NCBI GenBank assembly: GCA_914767715.1
Contig: OU612069.1
Location: 27,773,387 to 27,837,386, forward strand
Length of the DNA stretch: 64,000 nucleotides
From: Membranipora membranacea
Lineage: Eukaryota; Bryozoa; Gymnolaemata; Cheilostomatida; Membraniporidae
Direction of reading: 5' to 3'
Below are positions 22,176-32,932 of the stretch, piece by piece (the first letter of the stretch is position 1; every line of letters starts with the position of its first letter). Position numbers and translations under genes: made by a program. The notes under the pieces are model-generated. The model was not told where the DNA came from, made no database searches, and worked only from the letters and a program-made list of their open reading frames with translations.

Positions 22176-24335
22176 GGATAGTATTCTTAGGTATTCATGA
22201 CACTGAAGGTGAGTAAAGTACTATAAGTACTATAAGAAAGTGTTGACAAGGGAAAAAGAATGTCAGGTAATTATTTGAAGAATGTGTTGGTACCAAAATT
22301 ATGATTGATTGCTGCATTGAGAAAAAGGAATGCAGAATTGTGTGATCAGTTTTGGATTTTTTTGAGTTTAGGTTGAAGTCTCATCTGAGCAACATTGTCC
22401 CAATTCTTTGCACTATCTTTAAACTTCTTTTGTGATGAATATTTATTGCATATTGCAATGTAGTTTTTGCACAATAATGCCACAGACTGTACACACAGAC
22501 CCAAAATAATAAGCCGTGCAAAACCAAGTAGGATCAAGGTGCCACTTATGGCCTCGTTTATTCAACATACAATAAAAGAAATACAATATCTTGAAGAATA
22601 TTGCCCATCTGCCTTGCTCATGGATACTTGAAATAAACTGTTATTGCCTCTTTATGAGCATCTGAGCATTCTATTATTGATGAAAGACTGAATCTACCTG
22701 GAGTTGTTGACCAATGGGAAGTTATTTGGTGTTGGTTTCTAGTTCACTCCAATACATTCGGATGCATTTTTTTAGGTTGTAGGGCACACAAAGCTACAAA
22801 TTACAAATTGAGGATATTTAAATTGTTTGCTAGAATATTTTTGCTCAATTACCTATGGTGGTAATGGGCGCTGAAATCCCCATCTAGATGTGACACCTGA
22901 ATGTACTCCAATCAGTCATTCACGAGTTGTGATATGAAATACATGTGTCACTTTAATTTATGTGTCATGTATATTATAATACGTACTTACTTTGTGACAG
23001 TTACAGAGATCGCGTATATATACTAGGACTGAACATCTCATTGCCCACAAAGTACAAGTTACACGCAGCATTTCACCTACAGTAATAACACACTGTGGTG
23101 AGAACATTTACTCAGCCTACAATAACTGGCAGTCACCCTAACTTCCAATAGGTATCATAACCCATTAAGTAAAGTTTGACTATCACTCAGTGTATCATGT
23201 TATGCCTAACAGTCCTATTATACCTGTAAATGTTGTCAGTGGATAGTTGATAGTCAGTTTGTGCAGGAATAACAAGCAAGGCTTTTTTGACAGCATAAAA
23301 CCATTAGTAAAAAAAACGCATTGAAATTACTTTGTATCTTGTTGATCAGTGCAAAGTTGAAATAGAATTCTGTAAATTAACTGTTTTTTGCAGGTTTAGT
23401 TCAACGAAATTCAACCAAATTATTGATTTTAAGAGTATGCAAACATGAAGACAAGGTGTTATCTATTCTAGTTGGACTGGAATAAGTCCAGAACTACCTC
23501 ATCATTAACATAGCATATATATGTATATATTTATATATTTATATATATTTCAACTAAGGCTTACCAGTTCAATAATTTAAAGCACCATTGACATTTGAAG
23601 ATTGCAAGGGCAGCAGAGCGAGTTGATTTAAGTTTGATCGAGATACCAATCTCTCTTCTTGAACCCCTAGAAATTTAAGGGATGCAATTACAAAAACAAA
23701 AATGTCTTTAAAGATAGTTTCCTATCTTCGATAGCGCCATTCAAGAGCCTTTGATAGTGTTATTGAAGGCGTAGTGAGTGACAGGAACCAAGAAAGTTAA
23801 ACTTAAAATGCATCAGATCTCATTGTGGCAATATTATTATTATATTTAGGCAATCTAAAGGGGCAATGAGATTGATATTCTATCTTAGGAGTTTGGAGTT
23901 TGGGGCTTGAAGCTTGAATCGTCCTTGACCAAGTTATCTATGATGTTATCTTACCAAAATTTTCTCTGTAGAATTTCTGAGTGGACTATGTTTAAGTTGC
24001 TTTGTTTTAGTCATAATAATGCTTACACTTCTGTCATATACATGTATGATCTGCTGGTTCCCATACCCTTCTTCACAATGGACTCGACTATCACAGATGC
24101 TTCTGCATCTAGCTACAATATGTATGTGGCATATTATTCATGATACTAGGTGTCAGTGGATAAAAATTAATAATTAAATGTAAAAATGTGAAATGGGTAC
24201 CTGGTTATACCTCGACAATAAAAACAGGCTAGTTTTACATAAACAAGCATTGATTGTGCTAACATGTTGGTCTAGACCACTCTTTATTGTCAAACTCATG
24301 TCAAATTCTGTAAAAAGTATCCTACCTTCTCACTC
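22176..24335. other. Non-coding stretch
   Basis: No gene recognised. An AT dinucleotide-rich patch lies at 23,512-23,552. Confidence 0.45.
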
Positions 24336-25190
24336 TTCACCTGCTTCCGCTATCTATTATGTCTCATGATGGATAAGTGCCAGGAGGCCGATACCAGTGC
24401 CAATTATCCAACGGCTTTCAGCATGATGCGCCATCTTTAATCTGTAAGTATGCAGTCTCAAAACTTATAAACACATTGACTTTCACGGACAAATCAGATA
24501 TTTGACTTACCATTACAATTCATACTGGGAAAATGCATGCTTATTTTTTGTATTTCTTGAATTTTATTTACTTTTTTTCCAGAACTTACACTGCTCCGGA
24601 TTCCTGTGAGTGTTTAGGAAGTGCCGGGCTTGAGAAGCATGACACCAAATGATCAACCATTGGTTTGAATCTCTAGTTAATCTAAATTAATTAAAAGAAT
24701 TAAAGTACTTTTATAAAGAGATAGTTGGTGGGTACACTATCATGAGCAAATGATGAAAATGACAATCGCGAGATAACAGAGTACTTGAACCACCCTTCAG
24801 ACCCTTTATCTCCAGTCACAATAGAAAAACAAGTGGATGATTTATATGCTTCATTGTTTTTTTGCAGATTTTCAAACAGCATTTATTCAAAAAAAAGGTG
24901 ACAGGGTATGATAGTTTTGGCAAGAAAAGTTTATGTCAAAAATCACTAAGTGCTTTGGAAGGAGATGCAACTCACTGAGTTTTGGTGGCCTAAGAAATTG
25001 AATAGTCAATGTTGTGTTTGATACTCCATTTTCTCCATAATTGGACTGTCTACTCACTTTTTCTATGGTTTGGTGTGGTTCCTTATGCGTCACTGATATC
25101 ATGCTGTTATTGTCGCAGTTGTCGCGCAGGAGAGCAGATGTTCACTGGCTTTAAAAGGCAGTCTTTGAGACGATCTGAAAATAAAAGCAC
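24336..25190 (+). repeat. Diverged relative of the 37.5-43.4 kb repeat unit
   Basis: The segment around 24,386 (GCCGATACCAGTGCCAATTA) matches the unit block near 38,882 and 41,826. The segment at 24,900-25,180, including CATGCTGTTATTGTCGCAGT and GAAAATAAAAG, matches the blocks near 38,150, 40,440 and 43,290. Similarity is clear but lower than among the tandem copies, and the spacing is shorter, so this is an older or partly deleted copy. Confidence 0.55.
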
Positions 25191-25207
25191 CCTCCTCTAC
25201 TCGGTGC

Positions 25208-25828
25208 TCAGCTTCTGAGGGTCATAGTCCATGCCAAGCAAAACAACAGGCGGGTTGGGAGGATTTGCATTTTATATTGTATGAGACATGAGCGGGATGG
25301 TTGAATGAGATGCTGATTTGGTTGGGTATGAGCAAGCCATAAAAATCTGCATGTACTGAATTGATGGGTTGGTGATCTGGCTACTATAAGGCTCATGGGT
25401 CGGTAAACCTGATTCTCATTTGGCACCTCTTCCTCTAGCCAAAGCCAACAGTGACATGTGCCCATGGTCAAAAAGGTATGTGAAGAATGAGCAATTACAT
25501 GCAGCAATGCGAGTGATGGATCATTAGGGTCATCAGGATAGCGAGGATGGATCTGGAGGATAGCTTTATCTCCTCTCCTTTGGCCTAAACCAGTATTTGA
25601 CCTCTGCATCTGAAAGAAAATGGCTGAAGACTGGGAGGAAAGAGGAATGGTCATGTCAAGCAGGATGTATTGGTAATATACATGCCAACCTTTGTTGTCT
25701 GGAATGCAGGGATGGAACGCCAACATGACAGACAGTGACTGCTGAATTTTATCAGAAGCCTTGAGCATCATTGGTGAATACTCCAGTGGTAAATTGAAAA
25801 AAAAACCTGCGCTTCTGCTGGCCATCAT
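25208..25828 (-). CDS. Unrecognised ORF, 206 codons
   Basis: This is the longest uninterrupted frame outside the satellites and mobile-element relics. The predicted protein has ordinary amino-acid composition (a PDDPNDPSLALLHVIAHSSH segment and a WLWLEEEVPNENQVY segment), with no signal peptide or clear transmembrane helix. I recognise no domain. A second minus-strand frame upstream (25,831-26,043) is in a different register, suggesting a frameshifted or two-exon gene or an old mobile-element ORF. No partner motifs decide between these. Confidence 0.35.
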   Translation of the reverse strand: MMASRSAGFFFNLPLEYSPMMLKASDKIQQSLSVMLAFHPCIPDNKGWHVYYQYILLDMTIPLSSQSSAIFFQMQRSNTGLGQRRGDKAILQIHPRYPDDPNDPSLALLHVIAHSSHTFLTMGTCHCWLWLEEEVPNENQVYRPMSLIVARSPTHQFSTCRFLWLAHTQPNQHLIQPSRSCLIQYKMQILPTRLLFCLAWTMTLRS

Positions 25829-25830
25829 GT

Positions 25831-26043
25831 TTAACCCTTACATCTTGTGTATTTTTGGTAGATATTGACCAAATCTTCATGGTCTAAATCAGGTATGCAA
25901 TAATGCACAGGGTAATTATCAGGTTGCATGGCAGGATTCCGACTATTGTGTAATTTCATGCTCTGTGGCAATAAGTGAATCCATGAAGTACGACAATTAT
26001 TTGAGCCCATGGATGTGCAGACTTCCCCAATTTTGCCGAACAT
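25831..26043 (-). CDS. Unrecognised ORF, 70 codons, upstream of the 206-codon ORF
   Basis: A frame beginning MFGKIGEVCTSMGSN ends in a TAA at 25,831-25,833, just before the 206-codon ORF begins in another frame. Its C-terminal part (CIPDLDHEDLVNIYQKYTR) looks like real protein. It may be the N-terminal part of the same broken gene. No family recognised. Confidence 0.3.
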   Translation of the reverse strand: MFGKIGEVCTSMGSNNCRTSWIHLLPQSMKLHNSRNPAMQPDNYPVHYCIPDLDHEDLVNIYQKYTRCKG

Positions 26044-26354
26044 TGCGGGAGGTCCTCAAACTTAAGATATGGGGTAAGGGTGAGGGTAAGGGTATTAGGA
26101 ATCAACATTCAATTGTGACTGCGCGATCGCTTCATGAATGGGCCTCAACAATAATTCTATGGTGGTCTGCTACTGTAAAAGTGAAAAAATGAAAGAGCGA
26201 AAAACTGAAAAAGTGAAGAAAAAAGTGAACAAAATATTGAGGAGAATATGAGCACTAAACCTGTGAATCTTTTTTGGAGAGAACTACAATCTTCATGTAA
26301 GGTTTGCTGTATGTCTCTTTGCAAACAGGTTTTGGTCTTTTTTCAAATCGCCAA

Positions 26355-26536
26355 TCCACATATCATAGCATATGAATGATGTAAACCAGCAGGACAGGAT
26401 GTGATGTCGTATTCTATTGTCTATTATGATTACCACAATGCAGTGGCCATTTCCCTTTTATGTCAACTACGCTACATGCGAGCCTCTGTTATTGCTCCCA
26501 ATAAATATCCTCAAACATCACCAATAAGCCTTATAA
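26355..26536 (+). mobile_element. Relict solo LTR related to the Ty3/Gypsy element
   Basis: From about 26,391 the sequence follows the 207-bp LTR at 27,130 block by block: GATGTGATGTC, TTCTATTGT, ACCACAATGCAGTGG, CCATTTCC, GCCTCTG, GCTCCCAATAAA, AACATCACCAA. It carries many substitutions and small indels. The AATAAA polyadenylation signal is retained. No element body follows recognisably, so this is an old solo LTR or the remnant of a decayed copy. The left boundary is approximate. Confidence 0.75.
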
Positions 26537-27129
26537 TAATTACGACTGGTTGATTCCGATTCATATCTTTGACAAAATTTTACATCAGTCTTGGACTGGC
26601 AAGTCTGTGCTGTTAATATCCAGCTGCCCCAAAGTTTTTTTAATTTTTTTGGGCTTCCCTAGTGGTTTTTCCTTTTCTGGGTCAGCCATGACGGATCTCA
26701 TATCAGATGATGATTTTGTGCAGATGTACGCAAACTGTTAGTGCAGGTAGCGATTAAGAACGACCAAGTCTTTTGTTCCAGCAAAAAAAGCATGAATGCT
26801 CTTGAAATCTAAAAACAAAAATCAACTCAAACTGTATGCTCCTGATGAATATATCAATTAGCAACACCTCTAAAGGTACTGTGTAGAGCATACTGGCAAT
26901 TTCTGTGTGTACACTAATAATAGACTATAGCAAGATTTTTTTCACGGGAAATAGAAAAATTGCCATTCTTTCCCAACGGCAAACAACGCCAAGTAAATTA
27001 CAATAATGGGTGCATGATGACATCAATAAACCTTGATGTGAGTATCACTATATTAAAATCTGGGACATTCCATATTCAGGATGCCTAAGCTTCATCCATA
27101 GGAAACCTCATCAAGAACACCATAGTAAA

Positions 27130-27336
27130 TGTTATATATGCCAAGCCTTAACGATGACAGTTAATTAGTCTGCTAACAGACATCACAGGACGTGATGTCA
27201 GATTCTATTGTTCTTTTTTAATGACCACAATGCAGTGGCTATTTCCTTTCTATGTAAACCATGCTACCAGTAAGATGCCTCTGCTAGATGCTCCCAATAA
27301 AATATCGTAAAACATCACCAACACACAAACTTAATA
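27130..27336 (+). repeat. 5' LTR of the Ty3/Gypsy-like element
   Basis: It begins TGTTATATATGCC and ends CAAACTTAATA. It holds CCCAATAAAATATCG near its 3' end, a likely polyadenylation signal. It is the same length as the 3' LTR, with about six substitutions and no indels between them. Confidence 0.95.
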
Positions 27337-27337
27337 A

Positions 27338-27353
27338 TGGCGACACAGGCTGG
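27338..27353 (+). promoter_or_regulatory. Candidate primer-binding site
   Basis: TGGCGACACAGGCTGG starts one or two bases after the 5' LTR. The TGG start fits pairing with a tRNA 3' CCA end. I cannot name the tRNA. The same bases also form an ATG-led open start (from 27,337), so the role is inferred from position. Confidence 0.5.
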
Positions 27354-27391
27354 TGAAAGATTACTCATACTTTGAGGGAGGCACACAGTAG

Positions 27392-28245
27392 ATGGAAGAT
27401 GATATAGAAGGTATCTTTCTGACAAAATTATATACTGAAGACAGAGAACCTCACAGAACCTGCTACAACATGTCAATAGGTAAGGTACCGGAGTATGATT
27501 GTAAAGATAAATGGCCCACATATAAACTGAGATTAAATTCTTGGCTTGAGGCCAACGAGGTAAATGAGGCTGCTAAAAAGAAAAACATTCTTTTGGCTGT
27601 GATAGGTAATGAAACTGGACTTGCTTATAAGCTTGAATGTCCCAAACAGAGTAGAGGATTCCACATTTGATGCTCTTGTTACATTACTAGATGAACATTT
27701 TAGAGCTGGAGTCAATGCGGTGTCGGAATCGCTTAGGTTTGACATGAGACATCAATTGCCTAATGAATCTGTTTCAGATTATATTGTAGCCATATCAAAA
27801 CTCCGCATAAATGCAGGGTTCGGTACAGGTAACGCTTTATACAATCGTCTCTGTAATAAACTGATTTGTGGCCTCCATGTTAGCAATAATCGCATTCGTG
27901 AGGCATTGTTGAAAGAGGGTGATGCATTAACATGGATTAATGCGAAATCTATAGCCATGACAATGGATATGGTACAAAACCACCCTAGCTCAGACAATAG
28001 CCAACCAGCAGCAAGCAGCTTTAATACTGGAGTGAATAGAATGAGTCGTAAAAAACCTCATGATAATTATAGAGAAATGCGCATGAAATGTACACTCTGT
28101 GCTGGTCCCCACAAGGCTGACCGCTGTCCAAATAAACACATGATATGTAGAAAATGTTCTAAAAAAGGCCATTTTGCTAAATGTAGTAGTACTCGGACTG
28201 ATGATGGTGGCAAAAGTGGTAATGTGAGTGCTGTAGAGATGATCT
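27392..28245 (+). pseudogene. Gag of the Ty3/Gypsy-like element (frameshifted)
   Basis: Gag forms the cytoplasmic particle. The N-terminal part (27,392 to about 27,630) holds KLRLNSWLEANEV, and then the frame shifts to one running from about 27,609. The capsid-like region has DALVTLLDEHF and MRHQLPNESVSDYIVAI. Near 28,089-28,127 is a zinc knuckle CTLCAGPHKADRC (CX2CX3HX4C), and at about 28,145-28,183 a second, CRKCSKKGHFAKC (CX2CX4HX4C). After the first frameshift, gag and pol are in one frame up to 29,036. Confidence 0.85.
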
Positions 28246-29036
28246 CCACGCCGGAAATCAATCTCATGACTGATGTACGCAAACCGATCGATATACCAAT
28301 GAAGGTTGAAGGTAAATCTATCAAATTACAGTTGGATTCAGGGTGTGGTTGGAGTCTAATATCATCAAAAGTGTACCAGTCAAAATTCAGTCATTGTAAG
28401 TTGTCTGCTCGTTCTGACTTGAAATTACATGATTATAGTGGCAATCTAGTTAAAGTCTTAGGTGAGATTTCTGTTGATGTAGTTTATGCAGCTCAGTCAC
28501 ATAAGTTGCCGCTTATTGTAGTACAGGGTAAAGGTACAAATTTGCTAGGTCGAAATTGGCTTTCTCACATACGGGTGAATTGGAATGAAATATCCTCAGT
28601 ACCAATAGTAGGTCAGGTCAAATCTCGTACTCTCAATGAGGTGTTGTCAAAGCATGCTCAGGTATTTTGTAGTGATTGCCTTGGTGAGTTTAGAGGTTAT
28701 AAGGCTTCTATAGAGTTGAAACCTGATTGTACACCCATATTCTGTAAAGCTCGACCAGTTCCGTTGATGTTCAGAGATAAGGTAGATGCTGATCTAGATA
28801 AACGAGTTTCAGATGGTTCTCTCGTACCTGTTCAAAAGAGTAAATGGGCCTCACCACTCGTATGTGTACCCAAGGATCAAGGCAAAAATGTAAGAGTATG
28901 TGCCGACTACTCCATTTCTGTTAACAAGGCTATTGAAGACAATTTTTATCCGCTACCGCTGCAGGATGATCTCTTCACAATGATGAAAGGAGAAAATTCT
29001 CTAAGATCGACCTCGCATCTGCCTACACACAGTTAA
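28246..29036 (+). pseudogene. Protease and N-terminal RT of the Ty3/Gypsy-like element
   Basis: The aspartic protease site reads LQLDSGCGWSLIS near 28,325-28,360, with the catalytic DSG triad, followed by a GRNWL-type strand near 28,550. The RT starts near 28,700; FCKARPVPL, the SKWASPLVCVPK block and RVCADYS are typical Ty3/Gypsy RT motifs. The frame is lost at about 29,000 where KIDLASAYTQL moves into another register. Confidence 0.85.
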
Positions 29037-30365
29037 AGCTAGACAAAAGCTCTCAGAAAATTCTCGCAATGAATACTTATTAGTGCCTACCAGGTTGCCG
29101 TTTGGTGTGAAAGTAGCAAGTATGCAGTTTCAGAAAGTCCTTGATCAGATTTTGTCAGGTATTCCTAACACATCGATGATATTCTTGTAACAGGTCCTAA
29201 TGATCATGAGCACTTGAAAACGCTAGATGAGGTTTTTGATCGGTTGCAAAAACATGGTATCACAGTTAATAAACACAAAAGTTCGTTCTTGCAGTTGTCG
29301 GTTCCATATCTTGGTCATGTTCTCAGTAAATCTGGCATAGCACCCAATGAAGACAGAGTAAAAGCTATAAAAGAAGCTAAGACTCCTAAGAAAGTCCAAT
29401 ACGTGCAGCAGTTCATGGGAATGATCAACTACTATGGAAAGTTCATTGAACAAGTCGCTACCAAAGCTGAGCCATTACATAATCTAACGCGTGATGGAGT
29501 TGACTTCGTTTGGACGGAAGAGTGCCAACAAGCATTCAACAATCTGAAGGAAGAGTTGTGCACCCAAACACTACTCATCAGATTTGACCCTAGAAAACAG
29601 CTAGTGATGGCGTGTGATGCAAGTCCCTACGGTGTTGGAGCCATAATCTCACATAGAAAAGAAGATGGATCTGAAACACCGATAGCCTATGCCTCGAGAA
29701 CACTCTCAAATGCAGAATCAAACTACGCTCAGACACACAGAGAAACTCTCAGCATCATGTTTGGATTGAAGAAGTTTGCAAAGTATCTGATTGGCAACAA
29801 ATTCATACTCATCACATATCACAGTGCACTTCAGACAGTTTTCGGCCCTAATGCTAAGCTAGAGTCTGGAGTTGCCCTCTCTCGACTGCACAGATGGAAA
29901 CTCATTCTAAACGAGTACAACTATACAGTAGAATATCGCAAAGGTTCTGACTTATGTCAAGTTGATTATCTGTCGAGAGCTCCGCTCAGTTCTAATGAAA
30001 GTTTTGAGATGGAAGTAAATTATTTCTCAATAGTTGATAATCTCCCAGTGACTGCTGATGGAATAGCTCGTGAAACTAGTAGATGTGCTATTCTCAGTAA
30101 GGTTCGAGACTTCGTGAAATTCGGTTGGCCTAAACATGTATCAGATGTAGAGTTAGAGCCATACTTCAGTAAGCGCGGTGATCTCGCAGTTGACAAAGGA
30201 TGTATATTGTATTGTTGTAGAGTTGTCCTACCCTATTGTCTTATCGATAGAGTTATGTCAGAGTTGCACCAGGATCACGCTGGTGTTGTCAGAATGAAAT
30301 CAGTGGCTCGTAGTTATTTCTGGTTTCCAAATGTTGATAGTACTATAGAGACTATAGCAAAATAA
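29037..30365 (+). pseudogene. RT C-terminal part, RNase H and start of integrase
   Basis: Between 29,037 and 29,170 at least two more frame changes occur. The RT catalytic box survives only as IDD (about 29,172-29,180), preceded by CAC and a TAA rather than a clean Tyr codon, so a small deletion is likely. Downstream, the RT thumb (YLGHVLSKSGI), connection and RNase H domains are open. RNase H keeps CDASPYGVGA and the acidic HRETLS helix, but the third acid appears as TYHSAL where TDH is usual. The integrase zinc domain begins with HQDHAG and is cut by a TAA at 30,363-30,365. Confidence 0.85.
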
Positions 30366-31458
30366 TGTCGTGAATGTCAAATGGTTGGTAATTCACCACC
30401 CAAAACTTGGTATACGTTTCTGTTTGAGAACAAGCCATGGTTCAGGCTTCATGCTGATTTCGCTGAATATGATAGTCAGAATTATTTGATTGTGGTCGAC
30501 AGTTATAGCAAATGGTTACATGTAGAGCCCATGAGCAGTATTGCTAGCTCAAAGGCTGTCCTTTCGCTAAGACAATTATTCTCGACACATGGGTTATGTG
30601 CAATATTGTATACAGATAATGCTAAGTCATTCACATCCGGAGAGTTTGAGGGATTTCTCAAGTCTAATGGAATCGTTCATGAATATTCACCTCTGTATCA
30701 TGCTGCATCAAATGGTCAAGCAGAGCGTTGTGTGCAGACAGCTAAGAGTTTTCTCAAGAAAGTGAAAGGTAGTTCTAGGGATATGAATTTAGCACTGTTG
30801 AGGTTTCTGTTAGGATATAACACAACCAATCATGCTACAACAGGTCGTGCTCCATGTGAACTGTTAATGGGCAGACAACTACGCACTTTATTTACTCTCA
30901 TGAAACCCAGTCTGCAAGCAGATGTTGATAAGTCTCAGGATCGTAGTTATGTCGATGGTAGTAATTCCAAGTCTCGTGAGTTTAAAGTCGGAGATTCTGT
31001 CAAGGTCAGGAACATGATTGGTCGAGACAAGTGGTTATTTGGCACTGTAATAAAACGCATAGGTCCGCTCAGGTATCTAGTCAGGATTGGTTCTAGAGTT
31101 CGGTATTGTCATTTGAATCATTTAGTATCTGCTGGGACACACATTGATGATTGTGACTATGATGATTTAAACCAACCCCATAATTCTAATGTAACAAGAC
31201 AAGATCTATCTCAGGATACCTTCAGCGAAGCCAGTGTAAAAGCAGCAACCACTTAGCCCCAGAGGTCCTCAGATGCTGACGGTACAGCTGATGGTTCGAG
31301 CACTGATACAGATACAAGCCTTATACCCAGTACTGGTCCAATGGTTACAACGCAGAGACAACGTACTCAAACCTCTACACCGTCACCTATTACACCACCA
31401 GTACTGAGACGTTCAGCTCGAATAAGCAAACAACCAGAGAGATATAAACCCTCTTAAA
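30366..31458 (+). pseudogene. Integrase and C-terminal tail of pol
   Basis: After the TAA the same frame continues CRECQMVG, completing the HHCC zinc site. The catalytic core is intact by motif: ADFAEY (first D, near 30,458), LYTDNAKSF (second D, near 30,613) and SNGQAER (E, near 30,722). The C-terminal domain has KVRNMIGRDKWLFG and VRYCHLNHL. A TAG at 31,254-31,256 interrupts the tail, which otherwise reads on to a TAA near 31,456 and ends RRSARISKQPERYKPS, a common end of Ty3/Gypsy polyproteins. Confidence 0.85.
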
Positions 31459-31468
31459 GGGGAGGCAA
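31455..31468 (+). promoter_or_regulatory. Polypurine tract
   Basis: AAAGGGGAGGCAA lies directly before the 3' LTR. This is the usual plus-strand primer position in LTR elements. Confidence 0.8.
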
Positions 31469-31675
31469 TGTTATATATGCCATGCCTTAACGATGACAGT
31501 TAATAAGTCTGCTAACAGACATCACAGGACGTGATGTCAGATTCTATTGTTCTTTTATAATGACCACAATGCAGTGGCTATTTCCTTTCAATGTAAACCA
31601 CGCTACCAGTAAGATGCCTCTGCTAGATGCTCCCAATAAAATATCGTAAAACATCACCAACACGCAAACTTAATA
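31469..31675 (+). repeat. 3' LTR of the Ty3/Gypsy-like element
   Basis: Same 207-bp length and ends as the 5' LTR. The about six differences include GCCATGCC for GCCAAGCC, TTTATAATG for TTTTTAATG, and ACGCAAAC for ACACAAAC. Confidence 0.95.
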
Positions 31676-31680
31676 GTAAA

Positions 31681-32100
31681 CAACATTGTTCCTAAGCTAG
31701 CAGTACCACCAAACCCAACAAACCACACTAAACAATCTGCCAGATGTTCAGACTCATTTTCAGGTACACCATCACCATTATCCTCATTGCCTGAAAGCCT
31801 ATGCAATGACCAAATCCCAAATGATATCTTCTCTGTTTAGAGAAATTATGAAATGGGTGAGGATATATTATCTTCACTCTATATGCCCAAAATGTCTAAA
31901 ACTTCGTGACAAAACGAACAGAACTTCTGACAAACCGAATCAGTGCACTGGAAAAGAGAAAATCATCCACCGATTATGATAGACGATTCGAAGAAATCAG
32001 GAATGCTGTTCGAAAAGTGATTGACCACTTCACTGACTAATATCGTGATCAGGGCAGAGCGCAAAGATTATGATATTGTCATAATACACGGGGTCTATTT
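31681..32100 (+). other. Coding-like flank of the LTR-element insertion site
   Basis: Across the target duplication the two flanks share an open frame: 27,093-27,129 reads on into 31,681-31,837 (start NIVPKLAVPPNPTN) and ends at a TAG at 31,838. A second open stretch near 31,905-32,040 is rich in charged residues (LTNRISALEKRK, FEEIRNAVRKVIDHF) and could form a coiled coil. This resembles a mobile-element ORF1 or an unknown gene split by the insertion. Family unknown. Confidence 0.3.
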
Positions 32101-32104
32101 ACAG

Positions 32105-32330
32105 TTAAATATGCAGGGGAAAAGTCTGGATTATAATTTGGTCAACTCTTCTGGGCAGATTGGTGATACATGTATTAATGTCTTGTGGGTCAGTGAGAAC
32201 ATGGCCACAGAACGCGAATCGACCGCCACGAGACAGACGCATGAGTGACATGTTTGGATTGACCTGGCATCTGTTCAGATGGTGTGAGTCCATAAAGCTC
32301 AGGGACAGTAGGACCTGGTCAATGTTTGTT
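32105..32330 (-). mobile_element. Helitron-like protein fragment (DUF6570-like region)
   Basis: On the minus strand, NPNMSLMRLSRGG is followed by GHVLTDPQDINTC and ITNLPRRVDQIII. This matches the pattern seen upstream of the Rep-helicase in Helitron proteins, where a GG-Q-like turn is followed by a GHV-x-PQD strand and an LPR motif. Both sides lose frame quickly. A minus-strand frame at 32,467-32,787 might be part of the same old copy, but I see no matching motif in it. Helitron ends were not found. Confidence 0.45.
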
Positions 32331-32932
32331 TTGGTCAGAAAAGTTATCCTCCTTGCACAGTTTTCAGAAGAGATCTTTCACTACAATATTGGCGAACCTG
32401 TTGGCTGATACCATTGAATTTCGCTGAAGTTGGAGAAACTGAGGCTCATGGAGGAATTGTTCAATGTCATATCATGTCTTCATCCATCATCGTAAGCACA
32501 ATTTTGTAAAGGAAAACCAGATCGTCAAAGTTAAAAGATTGAGGAGATGGTGGGCGAGGGTCTTGATGTGGCAGTGGATTGGAATAAGCGTCCGCATTGC
32601 CAGCATTGGGAGGGTCAGGAAAGAGAATCTGCCTAGCTGCCTGGCGCTGATAGTAATTTCTACTGGCATAGGAAGATTGATGCCGCAGCCCCTGCTTATT
32701 ATACATAGACATGGCACACTGCCTGCGAGGTTCACTGAATGCTGTGAGAATGGGAGCTATGGTTGTTTCAAAAACTAAGGCGTTCACAGAGACATGATGA
32801 AAAGCTATGAGTAGAATCTAGCAGGGACTATTAAAGGTTTCAGTACAGGTAGGAGGCCAGTCCAACTTTCCGAAAATTGAAACTACAGGAGACAAATGGG
32901 TTTGTTTAGAAAAAGTAATTGAAACATTATGC

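Larger units (their letters stand above)
27130..31675 (+). mobile_element. Ty3/Gypsy-like LTR retrotransposon, complete but inactivated
   Basis: The element is 4,546 bp long: two 207-bp LTRs, a short leader, gag-pol, a polypurine tract and no env. It is flanked by the direct repeat GTAAA (27,125-27,129 and 31,676-31,680; AGTAAA can also be read), the signature of integrase-mediated insertion. The order is gag, protease, RT, RNase H, integrase, which defines Ty3/Gypsy rather than Copia. The LTRs differ at about six positions (about 97% identity), so insertion is fairly recent, yet several frameshifts and two stops break the polyprotein. Confidence 0.95.
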
